Assembly: GCA_023846275.1 (NCBI GenBank)
Contig: JAIUJO010000294.1
Location: 98,664-162,663, forward strand
DNA length: 64,000 nt
Source of the DNA: Vanilla planifolia
Lineage: Eukaryota > Streptophyta > Magnoliopsida > Asparagales > Orchidaceae
Direction: 5' to 3'
The notes beneath the pieces were generated by a model that worked only from the letters and a program-made list of their open reading frames with translations, did no database searches and was not told the DNA's origin. Position numbers and translations under genes: made by a program. Of this stretch, positions 1 through 9,859 are shown in pieces. The stretch's first letter is position 1; every line of letters begins with the position of its first letter.

Positions 1-93
1 AAAATGTGTTTCAAAATTGAGAAAATTTTAGAAATGGTTAATTATCCTACAGACAATTATCACACAAGTACAATTCATTTTCATTTAAATGCA

Positions 94-207
94 TGTGTAA
101 CCATACCATCATTGTATCATTGGATCTAATTAAAATTCTAAAGTTAAGTATGTTTTGGTGAGAGTTGTTTTTGGATGGGTGACCTCATGAGAATTCCTTT
201 TATTGTA
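94..207 (+). pseudogene. 5S rRNA pseudogene, copy A
   Basis: This copy aligns over nearly the full length with plant 5S rRNA. Recognisable blocks include CATACCATCATTG (plant CATACCAGCACTA), AAAGTTAAG (GCAGTTAAG) and GGATGGGTGACCTC, the internal C-box region, which is intact here. Most differences are C-to-T or G-to-A changes. The many substitutions make a functional 5S RNA unlikely. It is the first of the tandem series, 577 bp before the next copy. Confidence 0.85.
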
Positions 208-670
208 GAAATTGTTTCAAAGCAATCTTTTTTATAATGATTGAGAACTAATTATAATAACAAGTTAATGTTAAAAAATTAAATTTTTATAAATGGTAGT
301 TAGAATTACAATTTTAGTGAGTAATTATTAATAATATTTTTATAACATCATTATCAATTTCATATACGATTTACATGACACAACTTATTATACAATAATA
401 TATGAATTTTAATACAGTTTTACATTGAGCTAAATAACTTATATAAATTATAATAATTTAACATTAATTTATGTAAATAATATTATATGTATACCATATA
501 TAGAGTTGTTTTAAAAATAGTAATATGTTATAATGAATACAATAAGCATAGTGTTCTAATACATACAAATGCTTGATAGTTTTCAAATTTTTTGAAATGG
601 TTCATTATCTTGAATGAAAAATCACAAAACTAGATTTTTTTTGTATAATGTATACTTCTGTGAAACAAAA

Positions 671-767
671 GCATCATGGCACTATATCAAATTAGAACTC
701 TGAAGTTAAACTTGAATGGGTGAGAAAGCATTAGGATTGGTGACCATCTGAGATGTCCTTACATTGG
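671..767 (+). pseudogene. 5S rRNA pseudogene, copy B
   Basis: The middle and 3' parts of plant 5S are visible: ATTAGAACTCTGAAGTTAAA matches the region around CATCAGAACTCCGCAGTTAA, and TTAGGATTGGTGACCATCTG matches the C-box region. The 5' end (the GCGATCATACC part) is too diverged to place. It lies in the same orientation as the other copies. Confidence 0.85.
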
Positions 768-1404
768 AAGTATGTTAAAATATTATTTTTTCTAATAAAT
801 GGCAATTTATTTTAATAATATGTCAATGCTTGGAAATTTAAATATTATAAATGATTGTTTATAATTACAACTTTAAAAAATAACTATTAATACTTACCTA
901 ATATCATCCTTATGAAATTTTACGTAATAGTAAATACAGTGCATCATCTAATACAATGGAATAATAACTTTAATATTGTTTAATATGGAGCAAAAGAACT
1001 TGTATCAATTATCTTAAATTAATTTAATTTATTTTTATAATTTTATGTATATGCCATGTGTAGAATTGTTTAAATATAGTGATACTATATTTTAAAATGT
1101 TAAAAATCTAAAACTATATTATTAATATAAAGTTATTATTTATATTTATTATATAACATATCACATGGAGATAATATACTAGAATAAATACTTTTTTATA
1201 TTTAATTAACTTATTTCTTTTAAGTACGAATAAAAATATAAAATTTGTAGTCAAAAAATATTTTCAATATTATAATATTCTGAAATAATAACAAACCTCA
1301 ATTATTTTTCTATCTAAATTTTATAAAATATTATATTTGATTAGGTTATTAAAATTAATATTTTTTAATTTTTAAGATTTAACTATTATTTAGTTATTTT
1401 TTAA

Positions 1405-1676
1405 GTTTTTTCTTTATCTAAATATGTCACACATTCTCTTACTTTTTTTCTCTCCAATTATTCTTTTTTTTTGTCACTTTATTCTCTATTTTAGTATAAT
1501 TTTATTGGCTACTTTTTCTCATCTTTCTTTCTTTATTTTCCCATTTTTTTTCTTTGAATTATTTATTGATTCCTTAGCTCTCTTTTATTTTGTCTCTTTT
1601 CTTTTCATCTCCATTAAATCATCCCTCATCTCTCTTTATTACTATTTTGGCTTTTTAACACTTTTTTTTGTGCTTT
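1405..1676 (+). repeat. Pyrimidine-rich tract of unit B
   Basis: A long C/T-rich run made of TTTCTC, TCTCTT and TTTTTT blocks, starting near a core similar to AATGTCTCTCACATTCTCTT, which recurs in units C and E. The 84-codon open frame here (Leu/Phe/Ser only) is a result of the base composition and is not a gene. Confidence 0.7.
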
Positions 1677-2000
1677 AATTAATAATATTAAAGAAATCTC
1701 TCATGCTGCATTGGCTATGTAAAATTGATGATAAACATATACTATGTTATTTATATTTGCTAAGTAATTTATTATTTAATTTATAAAAATGATAACATAA
1801 TAGAATAAAATCTTTTTATATTAATGTGTACGCTATAAAAAACCATAGTTTATGTAATTTTTTATTAATGTTATATAAATAAAATATTGATATTAGAATA
1901 AATGATGACATATCTAATATGCATAAATATTTGTGGAAATGGTAAATTATAATCAACCAAATAATCACATAGCTATTATTTTATGTCTATTGTATAAATC

Positions 2001-2084
2001 TATGACCACATGACTATCGTACCATCGGTTCTCTTTATTACTTGATTGGCTGGACAAGTGAGATGTCACCAAGTTACAAATAAT
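2001..2084 (+). pseudogene. 5S rRNA pseudogene, copy C, internally deleted
   Basis: A worn copy. TATGACCACATGACTATCGT corresponds to the 5' part of 5S, followed by ACCATCGG (plant CACCGGATC) and TGGCTGGACAAGTGAGATGT for the 3' half. Roughly 30 bp in the middle is missing compared with copies A and F. The placement also rests on the conserved upstream AATAATCACA block near 1960 and on the spacing from copy B. Confidence 0.6.
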
Positions 2085-2715
2085 TTTTCACAGTTTGTTT
2101 TTTTAATAAATGAAAATTTATTTTAAAAAATGTTAAATTATAAAATTTAATTATTATTAACAATATTTTATAATAATTATTTTCATAATTAATTTTTAAT
2201 AGTAACTTTACAATGCTATTATCAATTTTATATAATAACCAATATTGCATGTCTTATGACATAATAGAATAATAACATTAATATAGACTAATATTCAACA
2301 AAATAGTTTATATAAATTATAGTAAATTAAAATAAATTTATATCTATGATATTATATATATGATGTACTTATATTTTTTTAAATATAGTAATATTAGGTT
2401 ATAGAAGATTAGAAATTTAAAATTATGTCATTAATGTTAAATATTATTTATATTTATGAACTACATTACTTCATATAAATATAATATATTTGAGAAATTA
2501 TATTTTCTAGTATTTAATAATTTTTTGGTACTTTAAGTAAAAAAGAAAGAATATTGAATTAATTATCAAAATCTTATTTAAATATTCGAAAAAATTTAAA
2601 ATAATAATATATCAAAAAGTTTTTTATGTTTTATTATTATCAAATTTTTATATATTATAAATTTGTTATATTTAATAAATAATAAGTGTTTAGTTGTTAA
2701 GATTTAACTATTATT

Positions 2716-2805
2716 TAACTATTTCTTTCACCTTTTCTCTTTATCTTAATGTCTATTACATTCTCTTACTACATTCTCCCTCCTATTACAATTCATCTAT
2801 TTGCA
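2716..2805 (+). repeat. Pyrimidine-rich tract of unit C, cut short
   Basis: Starts like the tracts of units B and E, including AATGTCTATTACATTCTCTT, but stops after about 90 bp where the dispersed repeat begins. The second spacer of this unit is not seen on the far side, so the insertion removed or replaced about 400 bp. Confidence 0.65.
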
Positions 2806-2814
2806 AAAAGTGAA

Positions 2815-3530
2815 ACTTGTTCAGCCTTTATAAGCATTTCCTTAAGTATAACTGATGAAAAAAATTGGGCCTTGCTGCCCTCTTATGTGCTACGATTTAA
2901 TCACTTGGGCATACTTGTAACATACAGGTATATTTGGGGCTGACCTAACCCATAATTATATTTCATTTAAGTGGTACCCAATTTGATTGAATGTCTTACA
3001 CCATTTGGTTTAGTAAATCATCGTGAAGTAGAACAAGAAAACCTAATCTAGTTCTGACTACTTTTCCTATCCTGTTGGCCATACTTAAGCTCGACCTTAA
3101 CCTTTGGATTGACGAACAACTTTGGATGTGGCACAAATTGTTTTATTTAGTTAATCATGAAAATATTAATATAATTCCTTTATTTGATATAATTTAGATT
3201 TAACAATAATCCTAATGCAAACTATTGGCAAAAGGTTAAAAAAGATGATTTGACCAAAGAAAGTATCATTAAATTATAGAATTGTGTTTCTCAAATGATT
3301 GAATTGTTTAAGATTTTAACCAAGAAAAAATTTTTGAGAGATTAAAATATTGAAACCTATTTATTTGCTAAATCAATGTGATTATTAAATAATTTAGATG
3401 CATTAATGTGATTTTAAGTTTATACAAAAGGAGAGTGCCTTAAAATAAAATTGCTAAAATTCTATTTCATAGAAAAATAAAACTTTTCCAAAGGTGTTTC
3501 ACGTCTTTAATCATTGAAAATTTTTCAATA
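2815..3530 (+). mobile_element. Dispersed repeat, copy 1, inserted in the 5S-derived array
   Basis: Collinear with 8990-9700 over about 700 bp. Shared landmarks in order are TTATAAGCATT, CCTAACCCATAATTATATTT against CCAACCCAATGCATAACTAT, GTACCCAATTT against CTACCCAATTT, AACAACTTTGGATGTGGCAC against AACAACTTGGAATGTGCCAT, TTTATTTAG then CATGAAAAT, GAAACCTATT, and AAAGGAGA. It breaks unit C of the array. No coding region, terminal inverted repeat or target duplication was made out, so the class is unknown; a solo LTR or a short non-autonomous element would fit. The segment 3530-3680 may belong to it but has no clear counterpart in copy 2. Confidence 0.7.
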
Positions 3531-3776
3531 CTCTTAGTTCCTTGCTTTCACGAGCCACTAGTTCACCATGTTCAAAATGCATAACTTGTTCTTTGCTAGT
3601 TAACCTATTTCATACTAGTGAATTCCAGTAGAATAAAAAGCTAAACATTTGAAGCTTAACTCATCAAACAAAATGGTGACCAACAACAAATGTTTGAGAA
3701 CTTAGAAATTTTTAGAAATGTTTCATTATCATCAAGACAATAATCACACAATTATAATTCTTTACCTTTCGCATGT

Positions 3777-3890
3777 ATGTGTGACAACTACAATGTTATA
3801 AGACGAGAACTTTTAAGAACTCAAAAGTTAAGCAATCTTCGATGAGCGTAGTATTGGGAGGGTGACATTCCGAGAAGTCCTCGCGTGCTA
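3777..3890 (+). pseudogene. 5S rRNA pseudogene, copy D
   Basis: Nearly full length. Clear plant 5S blocks are AAGAACTCAAAAGTTAAGCA, GAGCGTAGTATTGGGAGGGT and GAGAAGTCCTCGCGTGCT, the last close to GGAAGTCCTCGTGTTGC. It keeps more CG sites than the other copies. It starts just after the dispersed repeat interrupting unit C. Confidence 0.88.
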
Positions 3891-4414
3891 ATAACATGCT
3901 ACTTTTAAAAAATAAAGTTGCTATAAACTATAGTTAATAAAAGCCATTTAATTACTTAATGTTTACTAATAACTTCAAACCATTATTATTAATTTCAGAA
4001 AATAACAAATATGACACATAAAAAAGCTATAATAAGATAATAACATTAATATTGTTTAATCTGAGGTAAAATACCTTATTTAGTTTATAATAAATTAGAA
4101 TTAATTTAATTTTATACTTTTATATCTGTAATGTTTATAAAATTGTTAGAAAATGGTAATATTATATATAGAATATTAAAAATTTAAAACTATATCATTA
4201 ATATCAAATACTATTTATATTTGTTTTCCATATTACATCATAAAATTATTATTTCTAAATTAATAGTTGAATTTTTCATAAAATATGTTTAATATTCTAA
4301 AATAATAATAAGCCTCAAATATTATTTATATTATGTTATTATTAAATTTTTTGTAAGATAAACTTGTATATTTAAATAATATTAAAAGTATGATTGTGGA
4401 GATTGAAATTTTAT

Positions 4415-4740
4415 TTAATTATTTTTCTCACTTTTTCCTTTTTATTTCAATGACTTTCAATTTCTCTCACTATTGTTTTTTCTCTTGTATCTATTATTTT
4501 TTTTAATCTCTCAATTCTCTATCTTCTTGCCTTCATTTTGACCTTTCTCTATATTTACCCTTGTCTACTTTCTCATTTCTCTTTATTTTAATTTTTTATT
4601 TATTGCCTCTATCTCTCTTATGGTCTTTTCTCACTTCATTAAATCACCTCTCATAACTCTATATTACTCGATTCCTCTCTATATTCATCCTATCAATCCA
4701 TAACTTTCCCTCCCATTGGAGGAATTGTTATATTCATCTC
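4415..4740 (+). repeat. Pyrimidine-rich tract of unit D
   Basis: C/T-rich tract of about 325 bp with the related core AATGACTTTCAATTTCTCTC near 4449, followed by TCTCTT and TTCATT blocks as in units B and E. No gene is seen in it. Confidence 0.65.
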
Positions 4741-5106
4741 CATTATTTGTTTGTTAGCCCATAAATTATTAATATTTAAGAAATTTTTTTGTTAAATATT
4801 TTAATATATAATATTTATGATAAATATATATTTTGTCACATATATTTATTGTGCAATTGTTTTTATAGGAATGATGACATGATGGAAGAAAAGTTTATGT
4901 ATTATTGTCTATATTATAAAAATATAAATTTAAATAATTTTTTTAATTTATTTTATATAAATAAACTATGGATACTATTATATTTTAAGACATACAAATA
5001 ATAAATAATTTTTTAGTTATTTATTTTTTATAATTTAATCAACTTTAGAATTTGTTTGTTATTTTTAAGATAATAATCACATAAATATAACTTTGTTTTG
5101 TATTCA

Positions 5107-5180
5107 TGTGTGACAAAAGGAGCATTATAAGCTCTTCTGTGAGGGTAATATTGGGATGGTGGATTTTGCAAAATTCTTTT
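5107..5180 (+). pseudogene. 5S rRNA pseudogene, copy E, internally deleted
   Basis: The 5' part (GTGTGACA) and the 3' part (GAGGGTAATATTGGGATGGT, against plant GAGTAGTACTAGGATGGG) are visible, with about 35-40 bp missing between them. The conserved AATAATCACATAAATATAAC block lies just upstream near 5073, as in the other units. Confidence 0.65.
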
Positions 5181-5724
5181 ATTGTACTTCTTTTCTCATA
5201 GTACTTCTTTTTCTAATGAATGATAATAATTGATTTTAATAAAATATTAATTTGAAAAATGAAATTATTACAAATGATAGTTTTTAATGATCATTTTAGT
5301 AAATAATTATCAATAAGAAAATTTAAATATTATTGTTAATTACATATAATAATAAATATGAAACATCATATGATATAATGATATGGTAACTTTATTAAGG
5401 TTTATAATTGAGCAAAATAAATTATATCCACGATAATAAATAAGAATTAACTATACAAATTTTATGTTTTGTAATATTAAGAAACCTATAATTATTACAT
5501 CAATGTTAATTATTATTTATTTTCATTATCCATATTATATCACATATGGATAATATAGTTGAATAATAATATTATCTATTATTTAATTATCTATTTAAAT
5601 TTAATGTATCAAAAACTAAATATTAAATTAAACAAAAAAATTTTAAAAAATTTGTATTACTTAAATAATAATATTTCACAAATATCTTATCATATTTTAT
5701 CGTTATTGATGTTTTACTTTAATT

Positions 5725-6060
5725 TAATCATTTCACTCACTTTTTTCTCTTTATCTCAATGTCTCTCACATTCTCTTATCACCATCTATTTTGCATTATC
5801 ATTCTCTTATTTCTCTCTTCATTCTTTATCTCTTTATATTCGTCTTACACATTCTCTCTCTTCTATATCATCTAATAGTTTCTCATTTTTTCTCTTTTGC
5901 ACCTTTTTTTAATCTCTTTGTTTACGCTATGTTCACTTTTTTTTGTCTTCATTAAGTCGTCTCTCATCTTAATCTATTACAAGTTTTCTCTTAATTTTTT
6001 CTCTAATCAAACTATGTCATTCTCTATCTCATAAGAAATAGTTAGGTCTATCTTTATAAT
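5725..6060 (+). repeat. Pyrimidine-rich tract of unit E
   Basis: About 335 bp of C/T-rich sequence with the core AATGTCTCTCACATTCTCTT near 5759. It falls in the same place as in units B and D, about 620-650 bp after the 5S-like core. The overlapping 117-codon frame has only compositional amino acids and is not called. Confidence 0.7.
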
Positions 6061-6412
6061 CTCTTTTCTTGTAACAATATTTAAGAATCTCTAATGTTAT
6101 GTTTTTTAATGTATAATATTTATAATAAATACATATTTAATAATTTATGTTAATTAAGTACTTAATTTTTTTATAAGAATTATAAAATAATTAATAAACC
6201 ATATATGTATTAATATGTATGTAATAAGAAAATAAGAGTTTATGAAATTTATTATTAATTTTATATAAATAAAATGTTATTATTAAAATATGTTATGCTA
6301 CGTATAATAAGTATATAATTTTTGATAGTGGATGTGGTTAATCATTTCCCAAATTTAGACACACTTTATTATTTTCAAACAATAATCACAAAGCTATGAA
6401 TTTGTCTTTCTA

Positions 6413-6532
6413 TGCCTCGACAACCACACCAATACTATTGCATTGGATCTCATTAGAACTCAAAAGTTAAGCATTCTTGGACAAGAGTATTGTTAGGATT
6501 AGTGACCACTTCAGAAGTTCTAAATTAGCACC
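6413..6532 (+). pseudogene. 5S rRNA pseudogene, copy F, best preserved
   Basis: The closest match to plant 5S rRNA in the window, at full length of about 118 bp. GGATCTCATTAGAACT differs from plant GGATCCCATCAGAACT by two C-to-T changes. AGTTAAGCATTCTTGGACAA, GAGTATTGTTAGGATTAGTG and TTAGCACCT follow in order. The bias to C-to-T and G-to-A is what decay of methylated cytosines would give. It is unlikely to be transcribed usefully, because the internal control region carries several changes. Confidence 0.9.
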
Positions 6533-7104
6533 TATTGTATTTAGAATATTTCTTTATGTAGTGAATGATAATTTATTTTAGTAATATGTAATTGTCAAAA
6601 AATTAAATTGTTATAAATGATAGTTTTTAATTGCAATTTTACAAATTAAGTATTAGTGATTACCTTATATCATTATTATCAATTTCATGTCATAAAAAAT
6701 ATTGTAAATCATATATATAATAAAGTAATAAATTTAATATAATTTAATATTAACTAAAATAACTTATAATAATTATAATATAATAGAATTAATTTAGTTT
6801 TATGCTAATATATATATGTTGTGTATAGAAAATTTTAGCTGTGGCAAAATTTTATTATTGAATATTAAAAATCTAAAATTTTATTATTAATGTTAAATAG
6901 TATTATCTATATTGCATCACATAAATATAAGACATTACAATAACCATGTTATTTACTTTTTACTAAGTTATAAATTTTAAGTATGAAAAAAATATTAAAT
7001 ATAATATTAATATATTATTTAAATATCTGAAATAAACATAAACTTAATAAAAAAAAAATATTTTTATATTTTTTAAATTAATAAATATTATAAATCAATA
7101 ACTT

Positions 7105-7290
7105 ATCATATCTTAGTTTCTCATTTCTATCATTTTTCCATATTTATTCATTCCTTGTATCTCGTTTGTGTTTGCTCTTTTTCCTTCATTAAATTTTCTC
7201 ATCTCTCTCTAACTAATTTCTTCTTTATTTTTCCTTTATAAATCTTTATGTTTCTCACTCTTTTACAAATATAGTTGTCTCCAATGCTAT
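7105..7290 (+). repeat. Pyrimidine-rich tract of unit F
   Basis: A shorter and more diverged C/T-rich tract (TTTCTC, TTCCTT, CTCTCTCT blocks) in the expected place about 650 bp after copy F, followed by the second AT spacer ending near 7580. This is the last recognisable piece of the array. Confidence 0.5.
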
Positions 7291-7854
7291 AATCACCTTT
7301 TAAATCCATTAATTAAAAATATTTAAGGAATCTCTAATATTGCATAGCTTAATATACAACAATTATGATCAATATATATTTTATCATTTATATTTGTTAC
7401 ATAATTTATCTTTTTCATTTATAGATTAAGAACATAAAAGAAGAAAATCTTATACATTAATATCTATGTTATAAAAAGAAAATACTTTATATAATTTTTT
7501 ATTATTTAATATAAATAAATTAGTTTAATAATAATATATTATAACAGATATAATATGTATAAAATTTTTTGAAAGTTTTTTTTGAAGTGAAAATGTGTTT
7601 ATGAACCATGTTTTGGGTGAATTACAGTTTAAAAATATCTTTGCTAAGTTTATAATTGTATTTCTTTTAGAAAAATTCCATATTAAAATAATTTTACTTT
7701 TATAAATAAGTTTTTTAATAAATATAATAATTTATATATTCTATAACTAAAACTAAAGTTTAAATAGTACACAAAAATTTTTAGGTTGCTTAGTTCAAAT
7801 TGCCACAAATTTGCACCCAATTGAGGCCAATTAAAACTCCAAAAATAAAAGAAT

Positions 7855-8560
7855 GACAAGTTCAGATTTTTCTTATGGTTCACCTCCAACCGACAAGCTT
7901 TTACTTAATTGACTATAACTTGTGCTTTTATGAGCTTAAGATTAACTATGTTTCTTATTAGTTGAAACAAAATTATTACTTTTCCAAATGTTGGGTAACC
8001 CGAAAAAAAAGTAAAACAAAAATGCAAAAAGAAATACATTTTTGGGTAAAACATAAGACTTTTTCTATGTCTGTTGAAAAATGCAAAATGGTACAAAGAG
8101 CTAAAAATTATGAAATGTCTTGAGATGATGACAGCTTAGAACAATTAAGCTTTGTTCGAAAAATTTGGAATCACTAGTAGTCATAAGCCTTAGGTGCTAT
8201 TAGAAGAAATTTACAATAGTAGATTTTGATGCATTGCTTCTCTAAAATGGTAAAATCATTCTCATGTTCACTAGTTTCTCATTCATAATGGTTAGATATT
8301 TATTGAAAAAGTTGTCTTATAATGATTCGAATTTTAGTGAAAATTTATTAGTAGAGTAGTTTCAAAATAGCTTAAGAACATCTCAATATGATCTTAGAAA
8401 ATGGCTGGTACAATTAGATAATATTTGCTAGTTATTTAGCGCTTATGCAGAATTTACTAGAGCAGTTAGATCGACACATAGGATATGTCAACTGTCTAAT
8501 CAAAAGCTATAATGGTGGATGTGTTCTTGACTATTAGATGTCCTTTATAAGAATAATGAC
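7855..8560 (+). repeat. Possible dispersed repeat, left copy
   Basis: Shares short collinear blocks with 35610-36240: TTTTTCTTATGGTTCACCTC against TTTTTCATATGATTCACCTC near the start, and GTTCTTGACTATTAGAT (identical in both) near the end. Between them similarity is weak. No protein domain was recognised; two short minus-strand frames at 7683-7889 and 7905-8096 do not resemble any family. Class unknown. Confidence 0.4.
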
Positions 8561-8839
8561 ATTCGATCTTGTAAGATTACATCTAGATCATTTAAATAAT
8601 CAATAGTAAAAATGCTATTAGATCATAATAATTTGATGAATCAATGAGTTACAAGAGGTGAAGCAATAACGTTCTAATGGTGGATGTGTTTTGGACTCCT
8701 AGATGTCCTTTATAAGAATAATGCCATTCGATCTTGTAAGATTAGATCTAGATCATTTAAATAATCAACAGTAAAAATGCTATTAGATCATAATAATTTT
8801 ATGAATCATTGAGTTACAATAGGTGAAGCGATAACATTC
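8510..8839 (+). repeat. Recent tandem duplication, two copies of 165 bp
   Basis: Copy 1 is 8510-8674 and copy 2 is 8675-8839, exactly 165 bp each with no gap. They differ at about a dozen positions. The near identity stands out against the heavy decay around it, so the duplication is young. Each copy contains ATCTAGATCATTTAAATAAT and ATGCTATTAGATCATAATAA. No reading frame is kept across it. Confidence 0.95.
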
Positions 8840-8989
8840 TAATTGACATAGGAAATGTACGGTTGAATATATTAAGATCACTATTCAAAGGAATAGGCAA
8901 TGTCTACTATGAAAATATGTGATTAGACGATGTTGAGTCCTACTTGTTTCTGATGGAGGTGAACCCGAGGGACATAGTCCCCACATTTT

Positions 8990-9700
8990 AAATTACAAAG
9001 CCTATTTTATTTTTTATAAGCATTGGCTTGACTAAAACATCAAAGCCTAATTGGAGCTAGCTAGACCCTTATTTGCCTGTGATTTCATCACCAAAGCATA
9101 CTCATTTCATAAAAGTTTTTTGGGGTCCAACCCAATGCATAACTATGTTTGGTTTAAATACTACCCAATTTTATTTAGCATGCTACATCAACTTGTTCAG
9201 AAATTTACCATGAATTGCATGATTTTACCAGATCTGCTCCCCATTATTTTTCTTGACATGTTTATGGGGCATAAGCTTGGCTCAAGGTGTTTGCATTTAA
9301 AACAACTTGGAATGTGCCATACTTTTTCTTTTTATTTAGTCATGAAAATTTTAGAAGAGTTATTTTTTGATTTAATCAATATTTCATACACTTAACATAC
9401 AACTCTATGAAAAAATATAAAAGTATTACTTAACCAATGAAAGAATGACTCTAAAATACAACTATGTTATTTTAATCAATTAATGGTTTAAGTAGGATTT
9501 GAGCCAATAAAAGAATTTAGAGATTGAATACATGAAACCTATTCATTTACTAAATTAAGGAAAATTTCAAAACATTTGGTTCCCTGTATACAATTTAAAA
9601 TTGATACGAAAGGAGACTGAGTTAAAATCAACAAACTAGAATTCTATTTGATAGTAAAATAAAAACTTATCATATTAGCACTAATTATAGTCTAATCTAT
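8990..9700 (+). mobile_element. Dispersed repeat, copy 2
   Basis: Collinear counterpart of 2815-3530 in the same orientation. It keeps more non-AT sequence, for example GGAGCTAGCTAGACCC near 9054 and ATAAGCTTGGCTCAAGGTGT near 9271. A 114-codon frame at 9051-9395 falls inside it and shows no known domain, so it is treated as chance. The left edge could reach back to about 8940 (GGAGGTGAACCCGAGGGACA). Confidence 0.7.
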
Positions 9701-9805
9701 CACGAACTTCCTACAACATATGGCACACTTCAATCATCTTTTATGTGTAATAACTAGTTTTATAAAATTTGAAAGTGTTTTAATACATCCACTAACATGT
9801 TGGTG

Positions 9806-9851
9806 GTGTTTGGATCCACCATTCTATTGAGCTATAAATGGAACCAAACAC
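9806..9851. repeat. 46-bp inverted-repeat element, possible MITE remnant
   Basis: GTGTTTGGATCCA at the left and TGGAACCAAACAC at the right are inverted repeats matching at 12 of 13 positions, with 20 bp between. GTGTTTGG/CCAAACAC ends recall those of many plant DNA transposons, but the element is very short and no target duplication was identified, so it may be only a hairpin. Confidence 0.4.
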
Positions 9852-9859
9852 GAACAAAC

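Larger units (their letters stand above)
1..7600 (+). repeat. Degenerate tandem array of 5S-rRNA-derived units
   Basis: Six 5S-like cores start near 94, 671, 2001, 3777, 5107 and 6413, all on the plus strand. Spacings of about 1330 (B to C), 1330 (D to E) and 1306 bp (E to F) give a unit near 1.3 kb. The A-B interval is short (577 bp) and lacks the pyrimidine tract; the C-D interval is long (1776 bp) because another repeat is inserted. Homology extends beyond the cores: upstream of each lies a version of AATAATCACA, downstream an AT-rich spacer, then a C/T-rich tract, then a second AT-rich spacer. Whole units, not just the RNA gene, are therefore duplicated. The last unit fades out near 7600. 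An alternative is a family of Cassandra-type elements, whose LTRs carry 5S sequence, but no LTR pair or primer-binding site was seen. Confidence 0.8.

Noticed and set aside
1424..5912. Open frames of 84 codons (1424-1678) and 117 codons (5559-5912) as small membrane proteins
   Set aside because: They lie wholly or partly in the pyrimidine tracts of the 5S-derived units; the Phe/Leu/Ser content follows from base composition and the frame is not shared by all units.
1..7600. Cassandra-type TRIM retrotransposons as the source of the 5S-like cores
   Set aside because: Known Cassandra elements are short, with 5S inside LTRs of a few hundred bp. Here the unit is about 1.3 kb and no LTR pair, primer-binding site or polypurine tract was seen. 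Kept only as an alternative.
9051..9395. 114-codon frame as a gene
   Set aside because: It lies inside a dispersed repeat whose other copy (2815-3530) does not keep the frame.
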